DNA from: Selaginella moellendorffii
Taxonomy: Eukaryota; Streptophyta; Lycopodiopsida; Selaginellales; Selaginellaceae
Length of the DNA stretch: 45,000 bases
Reading direction: 5' to 3'
Assembly: GCF_000143415.4 (NCBI RefSeq)
Contig: NW_003314320.1
Coordinates: 881,231-926,230, forward strand
The notes beneath the pieces are model-generated. The model saw only the letters and a program-made list of their open reading frames with translations, was not told the DNA's origin and made no database searches. Position numbers and translations under genes: made by a program. Position 1 is the stretch's first letter, and every line of letters begins with the position of its first letter. Below, piece after piece: positions 21,332-32,552 of this stretch.

Positions 21332-24300
21332 ATGTCCCAAGAAGCCTCCTCGACTGCTCGAGTTCACTCTGCCTCAAAGTCCACCTCTATTGCAGTCGGG
21401 AAACGACCCTGTCCAAACAGAGTAGGAGCTGTCTGTTTGGACTCCCCGAATAAAAATCACTTTTCTTCTTTATCAAGCTCCTCACCACCTTTCATCAAAG
21501 CCACCACTAATTCCCGCAACTTCCGCGTCCCATGTCTCCTTTCTTTCACCGGACAATCAGGACTCAAGGCTCTGGCGTTACTGGACTCGGGTGCAACTTC
21601 CTGCTTCATGGACACGGACTTTGCTGCCCGACATCATGTTCCTCTTTCTCCTACCATACGGGATTTGAGGGTTGAAGGCATCGGCGGGCATTTTGTGTCT
21701 CCATCTTCTGGACTTAGGGAAATGTTGCCCGTTCGAGTACACATCGGGTCCACTGTCACCGATATCGCCTTCAACATCATCAACAGCAAGTCCTCCTCTG
21801 TGGTGCTCGGTCTTCCTTGGTTCCAACTACATCAGTCTCAGATCTGTTGGAAGGAATTACAGCTCATCTCTCCCACGGCTTTCCCTGCTGTTCATCGAGT
21901 CTGAATTAGGAAAAGTTCCCTAAACTCAAATCAGGGTTCTGTTCCTGACTCTATAAAGTTTTCACCCTCTTCTTTTTCCTCTCTTCCATCTTACACTGGA
22001 TTGTATCCTTGTCTCATCATTCCATTTAGTCGTACGCCTCCTCCTATCTCTACAATCACTATGAAATAACTCCTTCATGAAGAACCTCTTTTTCTTTTTG
22101 CTTTGCATGTTTCTCCTGTCAGTCTTCCTGAGAAGTATCATGATTTTGGGGATGTGTTTGACAAGAAAAAAGCTAGTGTACTGCCTGTTCATCGGCCTTA
22201 TGATTGTCCCATTGATTTACAGGAAGGAGCGTCACCTCCATGGGGGCCTATCTATGGGTTATCCTCGTCCGAGCTTAAGGCCCTCAAAGAGTACGTGGAT
22301 GAGAACCTTGCCTCAGGCTACATTCAGCATTCGCAGTCCCCGGCTGGAGCACCTGTCTTCTTTGTCAAGAAGAAGGATGGGAGCTTGCGGCTAGTCATCG
22401 ACTACCGAGGTTTGAACAAGGTGACTGTTCGGAACCGTTATCCGCTGCCCCTGATCTCGGACCTGTTAGAACGCCTCGGCAGTGCCCGCTTCTTCACCAA
22501 GATCGACCTCCGTGGAGCATACAACCTGATCCGGATCCGGCCTAGTGATGAATGGAAGATTGCGTTCCGAACCCGCTATGGCCACTTCGAGTACACTGTC
22601 ATGCCATTTGGCTTGACAAATGCTCCAGCAGTTTTCCAACACATGGCGAACGACGTCTTTCGGGAGTTTCTTGATTAGATGGTGATCGTCTACCTCGATG
22701 ACATCCTCATCTACTCAAAAACTCAGGAGGAGCATGACGAACATGTACGCAAGGTGCTAGCGAAGCTGCGAGAACACGGCCTATATGCGAAGCTTGAGAA
22801 ATGTTCTTTTGATCAGCAGTCTGTGGAGTTCCTTGGGTACTTTGTCACTCCTGAGGGTATCACGATGGATCCTGCCAAAGTCAAGACTATTCTCAAATGG
22901 GAGCCTCCACAATCAATGTCGGACGTTCAGGTTTTCCTTGGCTTTGCCAACTTCTACCGCAAATTCATTGATCACTACTCTGACATTGTCCTTCCTCTCA
23001 CACATCTCACTCGCAAGGATGTTCCCTTCTCTTGGTTTGCTGCTGCCCAGTAGGCCTTCGACACACTCAAGGCGGCTTTCAGTTCTGCTCCTGTCTTGAT
23101 CCATGCTGATTCCTCACAACCTTTCTTCATTGAGGCTGACACCTCCGACTTTGCCATTGGTGCTGTGCTGTCTCAACTCGGAGTGGATCACGAACTTCAT
23201 CCGATCGCTTTCCATTCTCGGAAATTCCAGCCTGCGGAGATCAATTACGAAATCCACGACAAGGAGCTCCTTGCCATCGTGGATTCCTTTGGAGAGTGGC
23301 GTCGTTTCTTGGAGGGGGCGAGCCATCAAACAACAGTCTGGACGGATCACAAAAATCTCGAGTACTTTGCCACTTCCCGAGTTTTAAGCCGTCGTCAAGC
23401 AAGGTGGGCACAATTCCTAAGTCGGTTTGACTTTGTTATCAAGTACAGACCTGGAAAGTTTCAAGGCCTTCCTGATGCTCTTTCAAGGCGCTCCTATCTC
23501 AGTCTCAGGCCTGGTAATCCTGCCTTTGATCAACAGGATCAAGTTATCCTCGGTCCTGATCGGCTTCAAGTTATGGCAATTTCCCTGGCCCCTCAGGACT
23601 CCTCCTTGATGGATGCAATCAGAAACGATCTTCAATCTAATGATCTCGCTAGCGACATCTTCCCCCATCTTCAGGCTGGATACCCAGTGACTCCCGACTG
23701 CCGGCGATTTGACGAGTTCAAGTTCTTATATAGCTTATTGTACTGTGGGGAGCAGCTTTACGTTCCTGAAGGTGATGCTCGAAGGTTGGTCCTGATGGCG
23801 TGCCACGATAGCCCGACTACTGGTCACTTCGACATTGCGAAAACCTATGAGCTAGTTGCATGGGACTTTTGGTGGCCTCACATGGACGACTACATCAAAG
23901 CTTTTGTTACCTCCTGTGACACTTGTGCCCGGAATAAGGTACCTCGCCACCTTCCTTCAGGTTTGCTTCGTTCCCTTCCGGTCCCTTCAGGTCCTTGGGA
24001 ATCCATCTCCATGGATTTCTTGAGTGATCTTCCGAGTTCTGGAGGCTTCAACAGCATTTTAGTCGTGGTGGATCGCTTCACAAAGATGGCGCACTTCTTG
24101 CCATGTACCAAGGAGTTTTCAGGCAAGGACATGGCAAAACTGGTATTCAGGGAAATTTTCCGACTTCATGGGATTCCTACAGATGTGGTTTCGGATCGGG
24201 GGCCTCAGTTCATCTCTCATTTCTAGCAACGGTTTTTGCAGCTGCTTGGAGTGAAGGCCAACCTCTCTTCGGCATATCATCCTCAAACTGATGGGCAGTC

Positions 24301-25156
24301 CGAGCGAACGATTCAGACGTTGGAACAATTCCTGAAGTGCTTCATCAACTATCATCAGGATAACTGGTTCAATATCCTTCCCCTTGCTGAGTTCTCCTAT
24401 AACAACTTTGTTCACTCCTCTCTTCGAGTTTTCCCCTTCTTTGTGAACTCTGGCCGAAATCCCCGATTCAATCTCTCACTTCCTTCTCCATCTGAATCCT
24501 CTCGTTCAAATCCCCGCTCTGAGGCATTTATCTCCAACCTCCAGGAAATCCACAACTCCATCTCCTTCCACCTCCATCGTGCTCAGGAATCTCATAAAAC
24601 ATTTGCCAATGTCCATCGTCAGGATTGTCCCCCTTACAATATCGGGGATAAAGTCTGGCTCCTCAGGCAAAATATCTCCACCACCAGGCCCTGTCCAAAA
24701 CTCGATTTCAAACGCCTTGGTCCTTTCCCTATCACTGCCATCATTAATCCTGTGACTTATCGCCTTGCACTTCCCTCCTCATATCAAATTCACCCCGTTT
24801 TTCACTCCTCTCTCCTTGAGCCTTATATTCCCAGTCCTATTCCAAATCGGGTCATTCCTCCACCTCCACTAGTGCAGCTCGAGGATGGGTCTGAGTACGA
24901 GGTTCAGGACATCCTTGATTCCAAGATTTCACGGTCTAAACTCTACTATCTGGTGGACTGGAAGGGTTACGGACCTGAGGAACACACTTGGGAACCTGCG
25001 GACAACCTGATTCATTCTTCTGACCTTGTTCAGGACTTCCACTGCCGTTATCCTTCTCGTCCCAGTCCTCATTCTTTTTCTCCATCTCCCATCCCTCGCC
25101 GCTCATCTCATCTTCCTCTTCGTTCTCGTTCACATCCTCGTTCCACTCGTTATTGA
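21332..25156 (+). pseudogene. Y pol: PR-RT-RNaseH-IN-chromodomain, five in-frame stops
   Basis: One continuous frame to the TGA at 25154-25156. Protease LLDSGATS (about 21570-21600). RT with [14 protein letters not shown] and YLDD (about 22360-22710). RNase H ADTSDFAIGAVL (about 23135). Integrase HHCC finger (HDSPTTGH...CDTCARNK, about 23800-23940) and D,D,E core (MDFLSDL, VSDRGPQF, HPQTDGQSE). C-terminal chromodomain with EYEVQDIL and WKGYGPEEHTWEP (about 24890-25010). Stops at 21902 (TGA), 22067 (TAA), 22676, 23051 and 24224 (TAG) fit transitions at CGA, CAA, CAG, CAG and TGG. The closest recognisable type is the Tf1/Tcn1/sushi-like chromoviruses. Confidence 0.85.
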
Positions 25157-25167
25157 GAAGGGGGTGC
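25155..25167 (+). other. Y polypurine tract
   Basis: GAGAAGGGGGTGC immediately before the 3' LTR start TGTCAGG. Confidence 0.8.
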
Positions 25168-25178
25168 TGTCAGGAATC
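25168..25178 (+). repeat. Y 3' LTR, first 11 bp (left of giant element B)
   Basis: TGTCAGGAATC, identical to the start of the 5' LTR, then cut by giant element B. Confidence 0.85.
25175..25178. repeat. Target-site duplication of giant element B, left copy (AATC)
   Basis: AATC occurs here and again at 37251-37254. The uninterrupted 5' LTR of Y has it once, within TGTCAGGAATCCCCC at 12329-12343. Confidence 0.85.
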
Positions 25179-25202
25179 AAGCTCTATTTCGTTAAAGTGG
25201 GA
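25179..25202 (+). repeat. Left terminal inverted repeat of giant element B
   Basis: 24 bp that is the exact reverse complement of 37227-37250. A local hairpin (AGTGGGA / TCCCACT) sits across the inner boundary, at about 25195-25220. Confidence 0.9.
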
Positions 25203-25563
25203 ATTGTCATTATCCCACTTGTAAAATAAGGTTTCCAAACCTTTATATAGTATATAAATATAACAAAATTCAACTGCATTGAGGCACATGCCATTTTATT
25301 TTAAATAAGGAAATGTTTACTCAATCACTTCTCCTCCCCCTGCCACTGCTTCACCTCTCTCTTCTCCTTGTCATCGTCGTCCAATTTCTTTCCATCCTTT
25401 TAATATTGGCTCAGTTGCTCTGAGTCTAGGTGGAGCCCAAGTCCCCATTCAATCTTTACTTTCCCCTTATTAATAAAACAACTTCGTAGACTTCCAATAA
25501 CATGCTATAACACTTCTAGTATAATGCAAATCCTCTCAAAGAATTGTCTTTTAATATTAATAC

Positions 25564-26739
25564 AATGGCATGGAACCCCATGCCATAATAAGTTACATTT
25601 TTAAATAAATATATGCCATCTCAGACTGTTATTTTTTGCCTCCAACGCTTATACAATAATCTTGGAATTTCATCACTCTCCACACTATCAGGATTTAAAC
25701 CCAATAGTAATGCCATCTCTTCTCTAATACGTCCACGCTTATGTTCAGTGGTCGAAAAACCCATCCGGTTGAGCAGATTATGGAGATGCGGATAGTGCTT
25801 GGCTAGACAATATACATGCCATAAATGATGACTGGTGTCTATCCGATCAAATGGCTTCTGATATACCGTTCCATCTGCCATTTGGTTGATTTTCTACAGC
25901 CACCTCCTGGACTGGCCGGTTCTCTATCACCATCGCTCCAAGCCGTTTTGCAAGGTCCCCCAGAACATACAGTTTCTTCTCCCTAGTTTCCATACTGTAA
26001 GAGATGGGGTGCACTGCATATGTGTGCGTGTTCGCTGCAGTTTTAATCAGCGAGTCATCGATGATGAGGATTTCACTTGACCTAGCAGTCCGGTTCATCA
26101 CTACAGCCTCTGGCTTGACGAAGATGGGTTTGCTACCCCTCACATGGACCATAGTCAAGCAATCCTCCTGTGTTAGGAGAAAGTCAAATGGTAATATTAC
26201 TCGTGTCTGATCGTGCATCATTTGTAGCAACGTTAATGCATTGTGGCGCATCATGGATGTCCAAACTCCCAATTGCAAATTGAACCCAGCCCTCTGTTTT
26301 AAGTGTCGCATGGTCATTATTAGATCCCGCAGTTTTTCCCGTGTGATTAATGTGAATCTGTCTCTTTTGACCAACTTGCGACCGCAGGCTTTGGAGGGTG
26401 CAGTGACATTTGAGGACGAGCCACGCTCATGGGAGAAAAGGACACCGTTCAGATCAAAAACGATACAGTACCTTCGCCGTGACTCTGAAATGAAATGCGT
26501 CAGCATAAAAAATGGTACAAGTCAATTTTACCATCTACAATATTAGCGAATGGTGCTCCCGATGGTCATTGAGAGGGTTTTGGTCGAGGAAACGTGAAGG
26601 GCGGAAATACTCTCCTCTGTAATGTGGGGTCAATCGCATCCGATGGCGTGTGGGCACATGCTATTTCAGCTGTAGACTCTGGTACAACTGGCTCAATAGT
26701 GGCATGGGGTGGTTCCGATGGCGTGTGATCACACGCCAT
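25564..26739. repeat. Palindromes in the left arm of copy B
   Basis: At 25564-25585 (downstream of M) and at 26643-26664 and 26718-26739. The last two lie in the M coding repeat and encode the recurring peptide (AEIACAHTPSD, AEMACDHTPSE). A half-site is near 25277-25295. Confidence 0.75.
25621..25881 (-). CDS. Short ORF overlapping the end of gene M, possible frameshifted tail
   Basis: An 86-residue ORF with ATG at 25881-25879 that overlaps the last exon of M in another frame. It is rich in His, Leu and Arg and ends in a basic stretch. It may be the true C-terminal extension of M reached after a one-base frameshift near 25880, or a chance ORF. Copy A does not reach this point, so the window offers no comparison. 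I do not recognise a domain. Confidence 0.35.
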   Translation of the reverse strand: MADGTVYQKPFDRIDTSHHLWHVYCLAKHYPHLHNLLNRMGFSTTEHKRGRIREEMALLLGLNPDSVESDEIPRLLYKRWRQKITV

Positions 26740-29700
26740 TTCAGCTGGTGCCTCCGTTGGCAAAGTGGACATGACCGAACAGGCAGCAGGGGCGGTGTAA
26801 GGAGGTTCCAACGGCGCGTAGTCAGACGATTGGGCACACGTTGAGTCCGTTGGAAATGAGGATACGACCGGCTCGGCGGCTGGGGCGGCCTCATGCGGGT
26901 CCAATGGCGCCTGGTCACCGTCAGTTGGATACGTGGACAAGATTGACTCAGTGGTATGGGTAGCATCAAGTGGAGCGTGGTCAGCTTGCTTGGCGTTGAT
27001 ATGGATAGTAGCCTCCACCGGCTCTGATGACTCTTGCAGGCAAGTAGAGTCCACTGGCGGATCCATATGCATGTCCAAATATCTCCCTTCGATTAAGATG
27101 GTATCCTCCCGTGCTACTAAAAACAAACTCATTAGCACATTGAATCGACTATACTGTATTTACCATCAACTGCTATTGAGGAACTAGGACCGATATCACT
27201 TGGGCGCACTGCTGATTCTGAAGGATTGGACATACGTTTCGACCCTTGCTTAGCACTATCCTTCCTCGACACTAAAGGCTAGAGTTTGTAAATTCAACTG
27301 AATAATCTCTACTTACCATTTGCTCTGCGACCTACATGGACAATGTTAGAAATGGTAAAAGGTTAGGAATGGATGTACTATTATTTACCTGATGGTTTGT
27401 CTTGTATGACCTTCCTCCGCTGCTCTTTGGCCACCTCAGGCTGGCCATTGTCGTCATCATCGTCGTCGTCGTTATTGTGATCGTCACCATTGTGAGGACC
27501 ATCCAAGTCCTCTTCGTCCTCCTCTTCTTCGTCCTCCTCTTCGTCCTTCTGCTCTTCCTGCTCATTATCTTTCTCTGGCTCCTCATCCCCCTCCTGCATT
27601 TCTTCCATAGGCTGCTCAGGCTGGATGGCTTGTTCTTCCAGGACCATCTTGGGAAAATCATCTGGCCGAGTCTCCATCTCAAAATACAAGACATCCATAG
27701 CTTGTTTTAGTGCGTGACCTAGGACCGTATCCTCACCCAACTGTCTTAACATGGTTTCTACACGTTCTTGCACCCTTCGAAGACGACGAGATGAGAAAAA
27801 CGTGGCCCTGACTTGAAAAACATCCCTCATCCATTGTACCTCTCCATTGAGATTGGGGAAGGGGAGTCCGCCATAGGAATCTGAGTCAGGAGGTGGTGAC
27901 TGGCTCCTTTCACTCAGCCCTTGATCTGCAATGAATGGCATGAGCACACACGCCATAACCGCGAGGCATTACCTATCATCTTTTCGTTGCCCTTCTTCCT
28001 TTTTGAATCAAACGCCTCTGATCCCGATGACTGTCCAACGTGCTTTCGCTTTTTATGACCACTGTCAGTTTGAGTTTGGCTGGTGCTTGCCTGTTTTGCC
28101 TTTGAAGAAGTGTTTCCTGCAAGGAATGGCATGAGACCACACGCCATTGCAAATATAATTTGTACCTCCTTTTTTCCTATTTCTTGTCTGTTTGTCCTTC
28201 TTCGACGCGCCACCAGTGCGCTTTTCAGTCCTCGTGTCTGAATATTCACAACGATCTATAATCAAAATGGCGTGAGGCCTCACGTGACCTTACCTTGTGC
28301 AGGTTGTGAGCTCGGCCCAACATGGGTATCTTCAACAGTAGCTGTTAACGCCGTTTCAGCATCTGGGGGTGGCCACGCTCCTGCATACAGAGCTTGTGAG
28401 ATAACATTTAAACTTAAAGTGCGTACTCACCAGGTTTACAGAGAAGATACTGTTTTTCTTTGGCAACTATAATTATATGCTCCATTGAAGTCACCTCTTC
28501 AATGGAGTTTGTCACCGCAACACACGGGACACCCTTGAGTAGTGCGGCTCAAAAGAATAGTCCGCCGCAGTTGTACTCGACAACGCATTTGCCCTTGGAG
28601 TCGGAAGTAGGTGACCCACCCGCTATTGCGTTGAAGACCCAGCTGAGCATTTCCCATGCTGCACCTGGAGCTTTCTTTGGATTCGAAAGCTCCATAGCCG
28701 TCTTCAGTTCCTCAGGCACGGGTAAATTGACCTCCCTCAGATCAATTCGATCGGCCTTGTCGAATGAAGTTGGGAAGTCACTCCAGTCCCACTCTGCTGC
28801 AGGACCAATAACAAGGGCGAGTGTGAAGATGCAGACATTCGTCGGTATCTTCTTTTTAGCCATTATCCCATGGATCTCCTGCATTTCCTTGCCTTTCAAC
28901 CAAGCCTTCACCTCGATCAAGGCCTTCCAGAACTTGTGATAGGATTCGGAGTCGTAGATCATATAGTGGACTAAAGATTCCACCTCCGCAAGTCCCACAA
29001 TTAAGTCAATGATGGAGCTGACTTCGTCTGCATGAGTGATCTCCTCGTTTGTGAAGTCCATCACACAAAAGATGTTCTTGACCTGCTCATCTCCGCGGGA
29101 AATGATGTTCCTCCACCTTTGATCCTCATCCGAATTCATGTATACCCGGTAAGGTTCTCGATAGGCCTCTGCTGCGGGGTTGAGCTGTTTCTGAAGCCGG
29201 CAGTCGACATCCCTTTTAATGAAATTTGGATACTGATCCAACTTCTCAGCTTTACTTTTCGTGGCATCCCGCAGCAGATCGATGAACTTGGGGGCCCCCT
29301 TCACGTACTCGTCGATGTCTTCATTTGACAACTCCAGCACTTCCATCATCTCTTGTGTGGTGTCGATGCTCACCCTCTCCACGGCCACTTGCTCGAAGAT
29401 CCAATCCTTCAATAGCGCACGAGCTCTCAGAGTCGTGCACAAGTCCTCGTATGTCACAATATGGCCGGGAGTCATTTTGGTCTTGTTGAAGACTACCTCA
29501 CCACGTAGAAGAGCATTAGCCACTGTCAGAAGGTCGTTGTCGTCTAGAGACCGCGAGAAACGCAAGGAAGCTGCTAGGATGTGCAAGGTGGATCTTGAAG
29601 GCGGACGTTGTCTCTACCACAAGTGCCAGTCCATATTCTTGCATGGAATTGCATGGAGTGTCTGTCACTTGGATGAGGATCCCCATGCATTCTTTTCTCC

Positions 29701-30063
29701 CACCATCTGTGTTGTATAGCCTCAGATCCTCGCCTTCCATCCCGAAAGTCCAACTGGTGAGCTCCTCCCCCTTCTCTGCATCCACATTGACAGTGGCTGG
29801 AAGAAGAACGCAATTCCTTGCCTGTTCAGAAATGCACAACAATTAGAGCTGACAGATGAAAAGCTAGCAGCTGGAAATAACGTGAGGCCACACGCCATTC
29901 AGCACTGCATCAGATGTCTTGAGGCTGCATCCTAAGATGGCGTGAGGCTACACGCCATCTGTAACCGGACTGCACTCGAGAGCCCAATCGATGCATGCCA
30001 ATGTTGCTACTGAATGGCATGTGGCCTCATGCCATTTTCTACTAGGCCTAAAAGACTTACCAT
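25847..30063 (-). pseudogene. Gene M of copy B, with FCP1/HAD-like C-terminus; internally deleted
   Basis: Same gene as in copy A, with its 3' part visible. The ATG is at 30063-30061. A 1166-bp deletion (junction about 29567/29568) removes the ParB-like region and shifts frame. Later exons are 27271-27164, 27116-26532 and 26484-25847. The 27116-26532 exon encodes about five degenerate 25-30-residue repeats rich in Pro, Thr and Ala (DHAPLDA, DQAPLDP, DYAPLEPP, DHTPSEPP). The last exon resembles FCP1/NLI-type HAD phosphatases: motif I FDLNGVLF, motif II GVWTS, Lys in FVKP, and motif IV IIDDS. The second Asp of the usual DxD is Asn, so catalysis is doubtful. A TGA at 26566-26568 replaces an expected CGA. 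The summed consensus coding length, using copy A for the missing part, is 1560 codons. Confidence 0.75.
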
Positions 30064-32320
30064 TTGAAGCCGAATGGAGGCGTGACAATCGAGGCTGAAC
30101 TCGCTGGCGAATGTGCACTGTGTGTGCAGCAGATCGTAGCAGCAAGGCTACTCTGCCACTTACAGTTGGAGAGTGGCGCTGAAATCTCCCGGGACGCCAA
30201 GTGGGCTGCGTGTGGGTGGTGGAGTGGGCGGCGGAGTTGGCGGCGAAGTTACAAACTGGGTGTGTCTTGAAGTGGACGCCGATGCACACGAGCGCGATGC
30301 GAGCGCGTGTGATGCAAGCGCGAGTGGACGCCGATGCATACGAGAAACCTGTAGAGAAGGTAGATGAGTGCGAATGTGAGCGTGATCGCGAGTGGGAGCG
30401 CGATGCGAGCGCGAGTACGAAGCAAAATGCAAAACCTAACCTCACATGCGCGAAATATCACGACGGTTGGTAATCCTGCCACGTCATCATTCCTCGGATT
30501 TGGGCGCCACCATTAATTTCTGGATCGCCGTGCGCATGCATGCATGTGAAATCCAAAAGAAATCCGCGACGTCATCATTCCTCGGACTGCATGCACGCGA
30601 AATCCAAAAGAAAGATCATGATTGGGATATCATTTAATACCCTCGCTATATTTATACCATGCATGATTGGATATTCCAAAGCATCTTGTATTTCCAAAAA
30701 TGCCAGATGTTCAGCTAAATAAAGAATGGTATACAAAAAATCCCAAAAAATGCACCAAAAAATGTTCAGCGTCATCTGGCGTTATCTCTTGAATGGCGTG
30801 GGGCCGCATGCCATTTTCAGGGGCACATAGGAGTATATTCCTAGGATATTCTGACACGCGCGAGATTTTTTTGAGTTTTCTGGAGATCCAACCGTTAGAT
30901 CGCAACTAGATTTTACAAAATGGTATACAATGTCTTTCTTGATGACCCTGCAAAGAAGCATCTTGATCGGACACCACATGAGACCACACGAGCCTTACAA
31001 TGTTTCAGGGGCATTTGCCATAGATCCGACCGTTATTTTGCTCCAAGATTTTACAGTTTGGTGTGCATTGACCTTTCCATCGACATTGCAAAGGGACATC
31101 ACAATCAGATGCGGGATCACAAGAAACTAACTTCACTAACTCTGGTTTCACCAAGATCTACGTAAGGAGTTATGAAATGAAAGGACCCTCTCTATTGAAA
31201 TGTGTTTATGGTCCTAGGGGCATTGTGACATATCAAAGGATTTTGCATCAAGTTCTGTATTTGCATGTTTATCAAGCTACTGAATTGCTAAACCCTAAAC
31301 CCTAAACATGTGGCAAATGCTGCATGAAGAAAGATGCCCTTTCTGGGTAAATGCTGTAAGAGGCAAATGCCGAGCAAATGTATCTCAGGCTAGCGAAGGG
31401 GACAAACGAAAGCTAGCTATAAACATGACGGGATGCAAATAGATTACTAAGCTGGTCCTACGAAAATCAAAAACCATAATTGAAAACATTGAAAATACAA
31501 AAAGACAGGTTTATAATATTTTTGAATTTTAAGCAACCAAAGGAATGTAAGTAGGGCATGTGTTTGTAAGTTTAAAAATGCCTCAACCACTTAAATTCCC
31601 AAGTAAATAAAGTTGTTTCTATTTTTGGTATAGGTAAACTTTATAGCGTGTGGGCTCATGCAATTTTGAACCCAAAAATGCACCAAAAAATGTTCGACTA
31701 ACATTATTCTTTGAATGGCGTGTGGCCTTATATTGCCATAAATGGGTGTACACACACAGCATAATTATTCCTTTACACGGCGAATAATCTTGGCACGGAT
31801 CGCTGATATGGCATGGCAAAGTTCGAATCACTGACATGGCACAGCTGGATCGAGGCAAGGACATGATGTGACAAAGTTCAACCTCCAACAGCAAAGTTTA
31901 GAAGCTACTCAGTTTGAAATTTGTCAAAGGAATCATAAGATCTAGTTTGTCAGAGGATTTGATATGATGTTCAAGCGTGTGTTATTTTTGAATTCTCAAA
32001 CTCATTCCTAGGTCTATCATTTTTGTGCGCCGTGTTCTTGGTTCCGCTGAGCGCAGTGAGCGCTGCTTGTGTAAGCGGCGTTGTGAGCTGTGGTTTATGC
32101 GTCTACGAGCGGTTGCGGCATTGCGAGCGCCATTGCGAGTGGCAGTTTATGCGAGTGGCAGTTTGTGCGAGTAGCAGTTTGTGCGAGCGGCGCTACGAGC
32201 AGTTGCGGTGTTGCGAGCGGCACTACGAGTAGTTGCGGTGTTGTGAGCGGCACTGTCTTTGGTGTGGCTACTGCTTCCTCTTGATATTTGGCACTTGTGC
32301 TTCCTGGTATGTTCACCATG
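30064..32320. promoter_or_regulatory. Central divergent region, copy B
   Basis: Same layout as copy A with TATATTTATA at 30647-30656, a telobox at 31288-31307, GAGCGCGAG-type repeats (30285-30420) and the GCGAGCGGC array (32040-32260). About 350 bp present in A (around 4770-5125) is missing and replaced by a short filler near 30725. Array copy numbers differ from A. Confidence 0.5.
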
Positions 32321-32552
32321 GAATGGCTTAGGACCACATTTAGAAATGGCATGAGGCCACATGCCATCTTGGGCCCTTGCAATTTCATGGCTGTCATGTA
32401 TGTTTTTACTTGCCTGCAGCTGTATGTATATCAAGATGGCATGAGGCCTCATACCATTGTTGGCCCCTGCTAGCCTATTGCCATATTCCTTTTGCCTTGC
32501 TGCAACTGTACATATTTTTGTATGGTCTTAACTTCTTTTCTGCACTTTCAAA

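Larger units (their letters stand above)
12916..21425 (+). pseudogene. Y gag (split by Z insertion)
   Basis: Coding parts are 12916-13239 and 20778-21425; removing Z and one TTCTG duplicate restores the frame exactly. It has a capsid-type region with GAALSWFSPL before the break, and a zinc knuckle CLYCADPNHKAAVC (CX2CX4HX4C) near 21294-21335. In-frame stops are TAG at 13012 (expected CAG) and TAA at 20946 (expected CAA). The gag stop at 21423 overlaps the pol frame, which lies in the -1 register, suggesting programmed frameshifting. Confidence 0.8.
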
